Shown: positions 18,004-28,008, numbered from the stretch's first letter. The stretch: DNA of 64,000 nt from Pectobacterium sp013449375 (GCF_048593165.1 NZ_CP184271.1); one strand, 5' to 3'. A program made the numbers and translations. The notes: generated by a model not told the origin, from the sequence alone.

Positions 18004-19166
18004 TGCTAAATAACTTCGCCAAATAGTAGATCATTTGAAGGGAACTCAGTCCGAGTTGTGCGATCTGATCAATCGCCAAATCAAAACAAATCACCAACCG
18101 GACTGAGCGATGCCGATCATAGCAGCAATCCCTGATGAAGAACGACGACTAATGCGTAAAGAAGCTCAACAGACACATGATAAAAATTACTCCAGACGAC
18201 TCATCGCCATACTGATGCTGCATCGGGGAATGACTGTCACCGACGTTGCCAGACTGCTTTGTGCAGCCCGCTCATCGGTTGGAAGATGGATAAATTGGTT
18301 TACTTTACATGGTGTTGAAGGACTAAAGAGCCTCAAAGCCGGACGAGCACCGCGCTGGCCAGTCGCTGATATCCTGCATATGCTACCGCTTCTTATTCAA
18401 CGCTCTCCTCAGGATTTTGGCTGGCTGCGCTCCCGCTGGAGCACCGAGTTGTTGGCACTTATCGTTAACCGGCTTTTTAATGTGGCGCTTCATCCTTCCA
18501 CGTTGCATCGCTATCTGAGACGAGCGGGCATTGTCTGGCGCAGAGCTGCGCCAACACTGAAAATCAAAGACCCAGATTATGAGGAAAAGCGACTCGCCAT
18601 CGAACAGGCCGTCTCCCAGAAACAAACAGAGCATCCCGTGTTTTATCAGGATGAAGTTGATATCGACCTGAACCCAAAAATCGGCGCGGACTGGATGCTC
18701 AAAGGGCAACAGAAACGTATTACTACGCCGGGACAGAACCTAAAGTATTATCTGGCAGGGGCACTGCATTCGGGTACAGGGCGAATCCATTACGTTGGCG
18801 GCAGCAAAAAGTGTTCTGATTTATTTATCAATCTGTTAGAGACGTTACGACGGACATATCGGCGGGCGAAAACCATTACGCTGGTCGTTGATAATTACAT
18901 CATTCATAAAAGCCACAAGGTGAAAAAGTGGCTGGAAAAAAATACGAAGTTCCGGTTGTTGTTCCTGCACACGTATTCGCCGTGGCTAAATCCAATCGAG
19001 TTGCTGTGGTTGTCGTTACACGAAACGATAACGCGTAACCATCGGTGCCGGTATATGTGGCAGTTACTGGAACAGGTAAAGCTATTTATGAATGCCGCTT
19101 CGCCGTTCCCCGGCAATCAGCATGGTCTGGCTAAAGTGGAGCGGTATTAGGCGAAGTCATTTAGCA
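18004..19166 (+). mobile_element. IS630-family insertion sequence
   Basis: The ends are a 17-bp inverted repeat with one mismatch: TGCTAAATAACTTCGCC at 18004-18020, and its complement (TGCTAAATGACTTCGCC) at 19150-19166. The element is about 1.16 kb with one transposase gene, normal for IS630. Such elements target TA; TA occurs at 18001-18002 and at 19171-19172, but these are not placed symmetrically, so the exact ends are uncertain by a few bases. Confidence 0.88.
18110..19150 (+). CDS. IS630-family transposase
   Basis: 346 residues, close to the family's usual 343. An N-terminal helix-turn-helix (GMTVTDVARLLCAARSSVGRWINWF, about 43-67) is followed by the winged domain and the DDE catalytic core: FYQDEVDIDL (first Asp, about 182), VVDNYIIHKS (second Asp, about 264) and SPWLNPIELLW (Glu, about 300). 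The frame is intact, so the element could be active. It reads away from the exporter operon. The stop TAG overlaps the start of the right inverted repeat. Confidence 0.95.
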   Translation: MPIIAAIPDEERRLMRKEAQQTHDKNYSRRLIAILMLHRGMTVTDVARLLCAARSSVGRWINWFTLHGVEGLKSLKAGRAPRWPVADILHMLPLLIQRSPQDFGWLRSRWSTELLALIVNRLFNVALHPSTLHRYLRRAGIVWRRAAPTLKIKDPDYEEKRLAIEQAVSQKQTEHPVFYQDEVDIDLNPKIGADWMLKGQQKRITTPGQNLKYYLAGALHSGTGRIHYVGGSKKCSDLFINLLETLRRTYRRAKTITLVVDNYIIHKSHKVKKWLEKNTKFRLLFLHTYSPWLNPIELLWLSLHETITRNHRCRYMWQLLEQVKLFMNAASPFPGNQHGLAKVERY

Positions 19167-19423
19167 GCAATAAAAACAACCACAAAAAAATTAATATAAA
19201 AGATAGAATAATTAAAACAAGAATAATTATCGTGATAATTTCATTGAGAATAAGCTAACATCAGTTCAAAAATAACAATATTTTATGAGAATCTCATAAC
19301 CGTTATAAATAACCAAGAAATTTTAAGACTCAATGATTAATAAGGATAAGTAGAGATCGAGCAGAAATAATAATCTGATGTCAGACTAAATGAAGATATA
19401 TGAGGAAAAACGATGAAGAATTT

Positions 19424-19499
<76 letters not shown>

Positions 19500-19791
19500 T
19501 GAGAATCGGGTTTATTATCTTTTACTTCAGTAAACCAGACTGAAATAAAAATTTCATCAAACCCTGCTGAATCACATGTAACTTAATGAATTTAATCATT
19601 ATTTACTCACCTAGCGATTCAACGGACAGCATTATGTACCAACCAACTCAGCGTGGCAAGCCCTTTTCACGGAAAAACATTGCCACCAGTTTCAATCAGC
19701 AACATCGCTGTGGAGGCGAAGCCATGAGCCGGCCTCCACAACCAGACTGCCTGACGTTAAGGCGGCCTGATATTTCATTGCCTTCTGCGTA

Positions 19792-21267
19792 TCAGGATTT
19801 TACGCTTTTCACCAAGGTTTGCTTGCAGATGTGCCCAAATGTGACGTAAGTCCCCGCACTGCCCACACCGATACCATCCTGAGCGGGAACATCAATAATC
19901 CATGCCCCCATGTCATAGGTCGTTCTCCACGTATTGATATAACCTTGGCTGTAGTCTTGGAACTGTGTCGTGTAATCAGCATTACAGGCATCCAATTTCA
20001 CAGCCCCAGAAGCACTCCCGTTTGAATCAGTGATTATTCCGTGGGCGTTGGCAGCATTAAACTCTAACTGACCATTACTTTCTCGTTGGTCGAGTATAAG
20101 AATCGCAACGATATTTGGGATACCCGCGCCGGTTGAATCAGTAACACGAACGCTCCAGATAATATCTCGGTAGGCTTGCGTGGTCATAAAACCATAAGCC
20201 GTCGGTGCAGAGCTTGGGATACGCAGAACATTACTTTCTCCCGAAAGAGAGTGGCTAAGTTTTGCAATTTTCGAGCCTAGCGTTAATTTATATTTCTGAG
20301 AGACTGTCGGCAATCTTGATGGATTAGGCAGCACTCTCACCAAAACCTTTTCATTCGGCTGAGATGGAATGATGGTAATTTCCTGTCCAGTATTACGGGT
20401 TGTCCAGGTATTACCGCCATCAGTAGAAGACGCCAGTAACCAGTTGTTATTGGTTCCGCTCGTCACGCCATCAAAGCGAAGTAAAACATGCTGGCCACGT
20501 GTTGCGGTAAATACGTAGTAATCCGCATCAGAATCACTATCCGAGTTACCTTCAATTTCCCTCAGACTATCAGACATAGGGGTGGCCAGAGAGGGAATAT
20601 CATTTAACTCATAGTCATCGACATTCGTATTAACAATCGCACCAAAGTTAAAAGCGGAGCCATCAGCCGTATTGGCCTCCATAAACCAGTAATAGTGCCC
20701 CGGCGTAGTTAAATCTAATGTAGCCTCATCAGCATTCCCTGCTTGATTTGAATAATTAATTGCCGTCACATTATTCTGGCCATCATCGCGCATCAAGCTG
20801 AGTGCAATATCGGTTTCAGGACTCATGCCTACGACAAAAGCGGTTGTTTTAGAACGCTGAGTGATTTCAAAGTGATAACAGGCGCTGCCTCCACTTTGCA
20901 GCCCGTCCAGCGTATAAATAGAATTTACGGCTAGAGTCGGACACAACGGAGTGAATGCAGCGTTATTAGCAAGAGGCTGGGTGCTGGATAACGGTTTTGT
21001 TTGCGCGCTTTTTGCATCAGCCTGCGCAATTGATGTATTAGGGGAAATAACGACAACGCCCTCATTTTCCGCTTTATGAAATTTATAATTACTTGCAGCA
21101 TGCGCTTGTATACTATTAGGGGCATCAAATACAGAAACCGTGCCTTTCTTTTGCAGTTTCCCAATATCCTTCACTTCGACAGAAACGCTGGTTTCAGCAA
21201 TCGCTGAACCCATGCAGAATGCCAATCCAGCAGCCGCAAGATATACATTTAAACGATGGTATTTCAT
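19792..21267 (-). CDS. Secreted PPC/Ig-like domain protein, function unknown
   Basis: 491 residues with a signal peptide (about 1-24, AIA|ETS). Two segments look like pre-peptidase C-terminal (PPC) beta-sandwiches: about 105-215, and about 220-335 beginning DDYELNDIPSLATPM, the typical PPC opening with acidic, calcium-binding-like residues (SDSDSDADYYVF). The C-terminal third (IIWSVRVTDSTGAGIPNIVA ... GIITDSNGSASGAV) resembles a bacterial Ig-like (Big_1) domain. No peptidase catalytic domain is present, which is odd for PPC modules. AT-richer than its neighbours, with AT-rich flanks, suggesting acquisition. It may be an exoprotein or adhesin; that is inference only. Confidence 0.75.
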   Translation of the reverse strand: MKYHRLNVYLAAAGLAFCMGSAIAETSVSVEVKDIGKLQKKGTVSVFDAPNSIQAHAASNYKFHKAENEGVVVISPNTSIAQADAKSAQTKPLSSTQPLANNAAFTPLCPTLAVNSIYTLDGLQSGGSACYHFEITQRSKTTAFVVGMSPETDIALSLMRDDGQNNVTAINYSNQAGNADEATLDLTTPGHYYWFMEANTADGSAFNFGAIVNTNVDDYELNDIPSLATPMSDSLREIEGNSDSDSDADYYVFTATRGQHVLLRFDGVTSGTNNNWLLASSTDGGNTWTTRNTGQEITIIPSQPNEKVLVRVLPNPSRLPTVSQKYKLTLGSKIAKLSHSLSGESNVLRIPSSAPTAYGFMTTQAYRDIIWSVRVTDSTGAGIPNIVAILILDQRESNGQLEFNAANAHGIITDSNGSASGAVKLDACNADYTTQFQDYSQGYINTWRTTYDMGAWIIDVPAQDGIGVGSAGTYVTFGHICKQTLVKSVKS

Positions 21268-21425
21268 CCCAATATTCCCTTATCCTTGAGGATTATCAAA
21301 TAGAACGCAGACTTATTATTTAATAATTAACAAATACTGAACGTGAAGCTGACGTAGTATTACACCGACACGCCATATAATCCCAATAATTTTTTACAAA
21401 AATAGTTAAAATGAAATTCTTTAAG

Positions 21426-21466
21426 TGAGAGAATTGAAATTTTTGTAAAATATATAAATTCTCTCA
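21426..21466. terminator. Long-stem dyad between the PPC gene and the dehydrogenase
   Basis: TGAGAGAATT (21426-21435) pairs with AATTCTCTCA (21457-21466) across an AT-rich loop. It lies just past the dehydrogenase stop on the minus strand. There is no strong U-tract on either side, so terminator function is uncertain. Confidence 0.4.
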
Positions 21467-21489
21467 TTTATAATTAGTTTGATTATTAT

Positions 21490-22416
21490 TTAATATTCTC
21501 GATTAAAATCCACTTCGCCACGTAACGTATTATCAGCCTGAAAGTGAGAGAGATTATCCAGAAATAATCGTCCCATCAGCCTCGGCACCATCGGCCCAGC
21601 AATGTGCGCCGTCAACGTCAGATTTGGCGTGTTCCAGAACGGATGGCTGTACGGTAGCGGCTCTTGCCTGAATACATCCAGCACCGCTCCTGCAATCTGC
21701 CCATCACGCAGCGCCGTCTGTAAATCATCATCCACCACAGCGCTACCGCGACCGACATTGATGAACAGCGCAGAAGGCTTCATCGCGGCAAACAGACGAG
21801 CATCATAGATATCGGTGGTTACCGAGGTATCGGGAAGGAGGTTGATGACATAGTCGGCCTTCGGTACTGCGGCAGGAAGCTCCGCTAAGCTCATAACCTG
21901 TTTAAAATCAGGCCGCTGTCTAGGAGTATTGACGATACCGTATAGCTCGACACCAAAAGGCCGTAGAAAACCTGCAACCTCACAGCCGATCTCTCCGGCA
22001 CCGACAATCAACACATGCCTATCCGCCAGCGATCCCGGTAAACGGTGATCCCAGTGCCGCTCTTCCTGACTGATTTGCCGTTCCCCCAGGCGCAGCTCAT
22101 TCTTAAGCATATAGGCAATCACATATTCGGCTATCGGCTGCCCAAACACGCCAACGGCGCGACTCAGACGGTAATCACGCGGTAACCCATCGGCCAGCAG
22201 CGGCTTGAACCCCGCCCAGGTCGACTGTAGCCACGTCGGTTTCGCTCCCTGAGCCAGCAGTGCCGCTGCGGTATCAGGTTCGCCCAGCCAAATCGGACAG
22301 CCCGCCGCCTGCTCCGCCGTACCATTTGAGAGCACCAGCTCAAGCTCTGGCGCACTATGATTTAAGACAGAGCCGATCTCATCGGCACGCGAGTCCAGCA
22401 GCAGAATAGCGGTCAT
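21490..22416 (-). CDS. D-2-hydroxyacid dehydrogenase (GhrA-like)
   Basis: 308 residues from the ATG at 22416, which has AAGGA 8 nt ahead; the earlier in-frame GTG is too close to that site. The Rossmann motif VLIVGAGEIGCEVAGFL (about 136-152) and the catalytic triad of the family are present: Arg in INVGRGSAVV, Glu in DVFRQEPLPYSHPFW and His in LTAHIAGP. The enzyme should interconvert a 2-keto acid (glyoxylate or hydroxypyruvate are the common substrates) and its D-hydroxyacid with NAD(P)H. Its neighbours do not show the substrate. Cytoplasmic. Confidence 0.85.
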   Translation of the reverse strand: MTAILLLDSRADEIGSVLNHSAPELELVLSNGTAEQAAGCPIWLGEPDTAAALLAQGAKPTWLQSTWAGFKPLLADGLPRDYRLSRAVGVFGQPIAEYVIAYMLKNELRLGERQISQEERHWDHRLPGSLADRHVLIVGAGEIGCEVAGFLRPFGVELYGIVNTPRQRPDFKQVMSLAELPAAVPKADYVINLLPDTSVTTDIYDARLFAAMKPSALFINVGRGSAVVDDDLQTALRDGQIAGAVLDVFRQEPLPYSHPFWNTPNLTLTAHIAGPMVPRLMGRLFLDNLSHFQADNTLRGEVDFNREY

Positions 22417-22485
22417 AAGCACGTTCCTTAACGGGATTAAGCACTTGCGGCTTCACCCCGATGATTGTCGTTATTACATTTACGA

Positions 22486-24192
22486 TTAGGCCGAAGCCTG
22501 AATGAGTGACGTCAACAACGCGCCGCGCTTCGCTTCTGATTTCTTCACCAATGCGGCGAGTTTCTTAGTATTGCCCCAGATGAGATACAAGATATGTTCT
22601 ATCACGGCGGGTTCCCGCATCCGCACTTCTTCGACCAGTTGTTCAAACAGCGCGTCATCCTCTAACGCAGGCAACATATTCAACTTTAGGCTTTCTGTCG
22701 CATGGCTCAAACAGGCAACCAGCGTCGCCACGTTCGGCGCCGTCACGCTATGCTTATCGAAAAACGCCCGAATGAACGCATCCTGTACTGATTGATGCTC
22801 ATCATCCACACTTTCCATGTAATCTTTGACGAGTGGAAAGTATCCCGCCTCGCTCAGACCCAGCCCGAATACCGCATAGCTTCCCGGCATAATGCACTCT
22901 TCGCCTTCCGAATCGGCGTACCATTCAAATTCTTCAATCGCAGTACGCGCATAATCCTCAAGCAGTGGATAGTTCGATGCGTACTGCAACGCGTTAGCAA
23001 AAAAACGATGGGTATCCGATTTTGCCAGCCCCTTGATGGGAAGGTACTGTCGCACCGACGATTTCAGGACGATCTTGTAGCTCTTTGGGAAGCCGAGCGT
23101 CAGTAAGCGCGTAATGAAGCGTAGTGCCTGCTCATACGCTTCGGCACTTTCCTTGCGAATACGAACGGTGATGGTCGCAAACACATCATTCGCCACGCAT
23201 TCTACTTCTTCATTCTTCAGGTTAATCAGCGCGTGCTCAAACGTACCGCTTCCCTCCTCCATCATGCTTACCGCACGCGGATAACCCAACTGCTTCGCGA
23301 TATCCAGATATTCCAGAGCCCGGGACTTAGTATAAGAAGGTTCATAACGCAGAATCATAACGGCCGCATAGAGCACTAATTCAACGGGATGAAGCGTTTG
23401 TGAATCCTGTAACTCCAGAGCGATACCGGGCTTGAGGGTATACTTATCTGGTTCAAAAAAATACTCGGGTTTGGACACGTCGCAATAGCGCAACAAAAAG
23501 TGCTGATCCACCCACGCTTTTAACTCACGGATAATGGTGCGTCGATGCTCAGACAATTCCGCACTTCCTGCGTTTCGCTGCTGAATCAGCTCAAGCAGAG
23601 TGATGACGTTGTCGATATCCATCTCAGGAAAGAGATGCGCATCGAACAGGTGACGAACCAGAAAGAACGTTTGTAACTTCTCTGTTGGTGCAGTGCCGTG
23701 GGTAAGATAGCGATCGATATAGTCGTGAATAGCATTAAGTAGCCGCTGTTTTTTCACCTCATTGGTGAACGTAAACAGCGTGACCAGCAGGCGGCCTTCC
23801 GTTGTCGGGAAGATGGCACGGAAGCAAAACCGGTAGTCAATCAGCGCCGTATCGGCCAGTTTCTCAACACGTTGCGCGATAACCTGCGCCAGCACAGGAA
23901 CGATACTGTCCTGTATCTGCGCCACACTCAGCGCACCTTTGCGCCTGCCGGGCGACAGCCCATCGGCATCCGGTTTCGCTTCAGAGGATATCGACGTACG
24001 TCCCGGCGCGTAATCCAATATCAGATCGTCATGGATGCCAGCCTGCAATGTTGTTCGCGATATAATCTCATCGAGCCCCGCCCTTTGCTCCTGCGTATCA
24101 AACCATTTGTTGATTGTCGTAAGCGATTCATCCCGCATCGGCAGGTCGTGTTGTGGTAATGCCCCGGTTTCGTTTGAATGCCTGTCCGTCAT
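22486..24192 (-). CDS. Large cytoplasmic protein of unknown function (possibly DUF6138)
   Basis: 568 residues, no signal peptide, no membrane helices, no catalytic motif that I recognise. Acidic, and rich in helices with Leu/Tyr/Glu patterns (SRALEYLDIAKQLGYPRAV reads like a Sel1/TPR-type helix pair). From memory it resembles proteins listed as DUF6138; I cannot verify this. It sits between the dehydrogenase (69 nt downstream) and the DUF2207/LemA pair, all on the minus strand. The 62-nt spacing to the DUF2207 gene allows one transcript, lemA-DUF2207-this gene. Nothing in the sequence assigns a function. Confidence 0.7.
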   Translation of the reverse strand: MTDRHSNETGALPQHDLPMRDESLTTINKWFDTQEQRAGLDEIISRTTLQAGIHDDLILDYAPGRTSISSEAKPDADGLSPGRRKGALSVAQIQDSIVPVLAQVIAQRVEKLADTALIDYRFCFRAIFPTTEGRLLVTLFTFTNEVKKQRLLNAIHDYIDRYLTHGTAPTEKLQTFFLVRHLFDAHLFPEMDIDNVITLLELIQQRNAGSAELSEHRRTIIRELKAWVDQHFLLRYCDVSKPEYFFEPDKYTLKPGIALELQDSQTLHPVELVLYAAVMILRYEPSYTKSRALEYLDIAKQLGYPRAVSMMEEGSGTFEHALINLKNEEVECVANDVFATITVRIRKESAEAYEQALRFITRLLTLGFPKSYKIVLKSSVRQYLPIKGLAKSDTHRFFANALQYASNYPLLEDYARTAIEEFEWYADSEGEECIMPGSYAVFGLGLSEAGYFPLVKDYMESVDDEHQSVQDAFIRAFFDKHSVTAPNVATLVACLSHATESLKLNMLPALEDDALFEQLVEEVRMREPAVIEHILYLIWGNTKKLAALVKKSEAKRGALLTSLIQASA

Positions 24193-24254
24193 TTTTCTCT
24201 TTATCCTTACTTATCGCAGATGAAACGTTGCCCCAAAGAACGGTATTAATGTGT

Positions 24255-26312
24255 TTACCAACCGCCGCCGCCGCCACCACCGGAACCACCTCCCGACGAG
24301 CCTCCGCCGGAAGAGCCCGAACCACTGGAACGGCCGCCTCCCCCGCCAGAACCGGAGTTCACCACCATCCTTGACGAGGCGCTACACGCGCTGTTGAACT
24401 GGGAAATGCCGTCCCACTGCGTACTGGAGAACACGTCAGAAACCATTTGATGGCTTTTCAGATACTGAGCAAACGTATTGGCCCAGGTTTCCCCTACGCC
24501 CAACGCCAGCGCATAAGGCAGCATACGTTCAAAATGCGTCACGCGCTCATCGGGCGGATACAGCGTCTCATAACGGCGCTCTTCTGCGGCGCGGAGGTAC
24601 AAGGTCATCCCTTTGGCTATGGCCAAACCATTCAACCCTTTCTGGGTATGGCGCGGGACGAGGCAGAAGAACCCCAGACACAGTAACAGGCTTACCGATA
24701 AGGCTCCCTGATAGTCTGTCGGCAGTTGAGACGATGTCAGTAAGCGAAACAGCCCGAGACCAAACGGCAGTGTGAAGAGAAACCCGGCCACTACCAGAAA
24801 AAGCGAGGCTTTACTTTTCTCACTATTCTTTAGCAGCGCAGAATAGCGCGCGTATTTCAGTAATTGCAGACACAGCGTCGTACTGAACAGCAGAAAAGGC
24901 AGACCAATAACCGTACTGATTGCCGTCCAGAGATTGAAGAAAAAACCGTACAGCACCGGAACCAGCAGACTTAGCGCGAGACCCACTCTCACGGCTCCAG
25001 CAATCGATAAGAACAGCGTCGGGTGCATTTTTTCATAATGCGCCTCTTGCGCCTTACGCGCCTTCTGCATTGGTGCAGAACGCATACTGCTTTCCGTCAT
25101 ATCCAGTTTCTTTGTCTTGCCGGGAAACAAGGTGCTAAGGAGCTGTTTATCCTCAGGTGTCAGCGTCATGGACGCGCTTTCAGGTAAGCGAGTGAGCCAC
25201 TGCTCTTCTCGCCTCTGCGTCATACCACTTCGGCTTTTTCTCGGCTTATGGACGACTTTTGTCAGCGCAATCACACGCCTGGCAACCAGATCCAAGACAT
25301 CGCCGGAGAAAGCCACGTTATCGTAGGTTCGTTGACAAAGGTAACGCACATAGCCGGGATAAATGCCATCGGGAACGCTATACAACGGCATGACTGCGGG
25401 TTTCATTAAGCCAAGGGGGGTTATATGCTTACTCCACCAAAACAGGTAGTAAGCCACGATCAGAAAGGGGGGAAACCACAATATCCCGCTTTTCAACGTA
25501 GGCGAGAGCCAACTCCCCAGCAGAGAATCCTCTTGCGGTGCAGGAGCGGAAGCCAGAATACTCCGCGGCCAGGTGTAGGCGACCGTTACGCCTTCCCCTG
25601 GATGCAGCGGCGCAAGCGTCTCGATACTGCCATCTGCCAGAATGCGGGCGTTGTCGCCTTTCCTGCCCACCGGACCGGTATAGACATCAATCGATTGCAG
25701 GCGGGTATCTTTACCGCTGGCGGAGAGAAACGCCGCTTGCTCCGGCAGATACAGACGAAAACGCACCTGATTTATTGGATAGCTCCAACCGTTGCCGGTG
25801 ACGTTCCAATACAGCTCATCCCAGCTGGGAAAGCGGCTGAAATGGTTACTCACCTGATACTGAATACGGTAGCGGTAGACTCCGGGTTGCAGTTGACGAT
25901 CGGTGCGACCAATCAATACCTTAATCTGTTCGCCCGTTTGATCGATGCTGTAGCTTTCCGGCTCACCATCTCGCAGCACCTGCGTAATCTGGTACGCCAG
26001 CCGGAACGTACTGCCGTCCTGCCGATGCCAGACTAGCGGGAGCGTGCGGAAAATCCCTCGCTTGATCTGCTCGCCGGTCGACTGCACCTGAATGGTCTCA
26101 TCCACCAGCATGGTGCCATCCGTCTGAAAGCGAGCCTGCGAATCAAACAGCAAAATACGTTCGTCCGCCGTCTGCTGAGAAGCCGTCGTTCCCGGCGCAA
26201 CGTTAACCCCGGGGATAAACGTATTATCCAGCGCGTTGGCCTGAGCCAGAGCGCTCCACCCGAGTAAAACCAACCAGCCGCAGCGGCGCAGCGCATCCAC
26301 CCACCTTGCCAT
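24255..26312 (-). CDS. DUF2207 domain membrane protein with Gly-rich tail
   Basis: 685 residues from the ATG at 26312, chosen because GGAG lies 7 nt ahead and it follows the lemA stop by 4 nt. A signal peptide (MARWVDALRRCGWLVLLGWSALAQA) leads into a large extracytoplasmic DUF2207 domain (about 40-240). Membrane helices follow at ILWFPPFLIVAYYLFWW, LALSLLVPVLYGFFFNLW and two more. The tail is a Ser/Gly run ending in GGGGGW, typical of this family. DUF2207 proteins often pair with LemA, as here, and are thought to act at the envelope, but their role is not established. Confidence 0.85.
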   Translation of the reverse strand: MARWVDALRRCGWLVLLGWSALAQANALDNTFIPGVNVAPGTTASQQTADERILLFDSQARFQTDGTMLVDETIQVQSTGEQIKRGIFRTLPLVWHRQDGSTFRLAYQITQVLRDGEPESYSIDQTGEQIKVLIGRTDRQLQPGVYRYRIQYQVSNHFSRFPSWDELYWNVTGNGWSYPINQVRFRLYLPEQAAFLSASGKDTRLQSIDVYTGPVGRKGDNARILADGSIETLAPLHPGEGVTVAYTWPRSILASAPAPQEDSLLGSWLSPTLKSGILWFPPFLIVAYYLFWWSKHITPLGLMKPAVMPLYSVPDGIYPGYVRYLCQRTYDNVAFSGDVLDLVARRVIALTKVVHKPRKSRSGMTQRREEQWLTRLPESASMTLTPEDKQLLSTLFPGKTKKLDMTESSMRSAPMQKARKAQEAHYEKMHPTLFLSIAGAVRVGLALSLLVPVLYGFFFNLWTAISTVIGLPFLLFSTTLCLQLLKYARYSALLKNSEKSKASLFLVVAGFLFTLPFGLGLFRLLTSSQLPTDYQGALSVSLLLCLGFFCLVPRHTQKGLNGLAIAKGMTLYLRAAEERRYETLYPPDERVTHFERMLPYALALGVGETWANTFAQYLKSHQMVSDVFSSTQWDGISQFNSACSASSRMVVNSGSGGGGGRSSGSGSSGGGSSGGGSGGGGGGGW

Positions 26313-26316
26313 CACG

Positions 26317-26859
26317 TCACTCCATCCGTGGAACATCACCCTCTGCGGGATTCTCCAGTTCAAAGAACGTTTCGGTTTTAAACTGGAACAGGTTGGCGAT
26401 TAACAGGCTGGGGAAGGATTCCACCTGAATATTCAAATCCCGCACCGTGGCATTGAAATAACGGCGCGACATCTGAAGCTGCTCTTCAATTTCAGAGAGC
26501 GATTGCTGCAAGGCGAGGAAGTTTTGGTTGGATTTCAGGTCAGGATAAGCCTCCGCCAGCGCAAAAAAGCGCCCCAGCGTCCCTGAGTATTCCCGTTCAT
26601 TCTGAGCAATTTGCCGCGTGCTGCCAGTCTGGCGGGTGCGCTGACGGGAAAGGGCTTCCAGCAGATCTTTTTCGTGCTGCGCGTAACGCTTGACCAACGT
26701 CAGAAGATTGGGAGCCAGATCGTGCCGGCGCTTTAGCTGCACCGCAATGCCGCTCCAGGCTTCATCTTTAAAACGTCGCAGAGATATCAATCGGTTGTAG
26801 GTAAAAATCGCCCAGATAACCACCAGACCAACCAGAGCTAAACCAAGATAAATTTCCAT
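26317..26859 (-). CDS. lemA: LemA family protein
   Basis: 180 residues with one N-terminal membrane anchor (YLGLALVGLVVIWAIFTYN). The LemA helical bundle follows: ISLRRFKDEAWSGIAVQLKR, the conserved DLAPNLLTLVKRYAQHE, then SLSEIEEQLQMSRRYFNATV and VESFPSLLIANLFQF near the end. LemA proteins are small envelope proteins of unclear function, often next to DUF2207 or TPM-domain genes. First of the pair; the DUF2207 gene starts 4 nt after its stop. Confidence 0.9.
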   Translation of the reverse strand: MEIYLGLALVGLVVIWAIFTYNRLISLRRFKDEAWSGIAVQLKRRHDLAPNLLTLVKRYAQHEKDLLEALSRQRTRQTGSTRQIAQNEREYSGTLGRFFALAEAYPDLKSNQNFLALQQSLSEIEEQLQMSRRYFNATVRDLNIQVESFPSLLIANLFQFKTETFFELENPAEGDVPRME

Positions 26860-27138
26860 TTTAAACTGTCTTTTCGCTGTGATAGAGAAGGAAAATCAAC
26901 GCGTTGGTATAAAGGTATGACGACGAATAGTACCGCATCCACGCGTCGTTGGTGACAGGAAATTACAGCGGCTTGATTTTTCTCATGATGTCGAGAAGGC
27001 GTGATAAATCACTTGATACTTGATGATAGTCCCACAGCGTCGGGAGGAAGTCAGTGCTGTGGAACTCAGCTAATTAAGCGTTCAGCGTGGCGTTATCAAT
27101 GACGTATTACAGATGATGTTATTCACCACCGTCATTCA

Positions 27139-27756
27139 TCAGAGGGCTATCTTGGTCAACGCCAGCGAAGCGCCTAACGCAATCAGCGCAACGCCAATCC
27201 CTTTGTCGACCAGACGTTGCCTGTCGAGCAGGCGGCGGCGCATGACTGGAGTAGCAAAAAACAGCGCAACGATGCTGAACCAAACCCAGTGAGCGATAGA
27301 CATAAATAACCCATAGCCAACATTATGGCTCAGTGGGCTACCGGGTTGTACAACTTGCGTGTAGGTAGAGACCACAAACAACATCGCTTTCGGATTCAAC
27401 GCATTGGTGAGAAAGCCCATGCGAAATGCAGTAAGCGATGATGGCGCATGGCCGGACGCTTCTTCCAATGTTATTTTTGTCGTGTTGGTGAGGGATTTAT
27501 ACCCGATATAAATCAGATATGACGCTCCCAGAATCTTCATCGCCATGAATAGCAGCGGGGAGTTAACAATCAATACGGCGATGCCAAAAACGGTATACAT
27601 CACATGAACCTGAATACCACAGGCAATGCCGAATGCGCTGAACAATCCAACCCGTGAACCAAAGGCATAGCTATTGCGGGTCACCATGGCAAAATCAGGT
27701 CCTGGGCTGATCACCGCCAAAATGGTGATCGTCGCGACGGCAATTAACTCATTCAT
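27139..27756 (-). CDS. LysE/RhtB family amino-acid exporter
   Basis: 205 residues from the ATG at 27756, with AAGGA 9 nt ahead; an upstream in-frame extension lacks a ribosome site. Five to six hydrophobic helices and the family start motif (LIAVATITILAVISPGPDFAMV) are clear, with LTNALNPKAMLFV in mid-protein. This family exports lysine, homoserine, threonine and related compounds. A LysR regulator is divergent across about 250 bp, a common arrangement in which the regulator controls the exporter. The exported compound is unknown. Confidence 0.88.
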   Translation of the reverse strand: MNELIAVATITILAVISPGPDFAMVTRNSYAFGSRVGLFSAFGIACGIQVHVMYTVFGIAVLIVNSPLLFMAMKILGASYLIYIGYKSLTNTTKITLEEASGHAPSSLTAFRMGFLTNALNPKAMLFVVSTYTQVVQPGSPLSHNVGYGLFMSIAHWVWFSIVALFFATPVMRRRLLDRQRLVDKGIGVALIALGASLALTKIAL

Positions 27757-28008
27757 TAACGTTTTCCTTGTTCGGCAAGTCATCTTTTTTCACGATGATT
27801 TTGCACAGATAGATAAAAGATTGGCGAAGGGAGGAATGTAAAGGTGATTGACACAACACGGCTATCAAAGAGGCCGACCTCGCGATATCTCTTCACTATT
27901 TAGGTAATTACGCCTCTTATCGCCAGAAGGAAGTGTGATTATTCAGCGTTTGCATATGGCAAAAAAGCGATTTATCTTGGTGTAAATCTGTCAAATTTCA
28001 TCGTGTAT

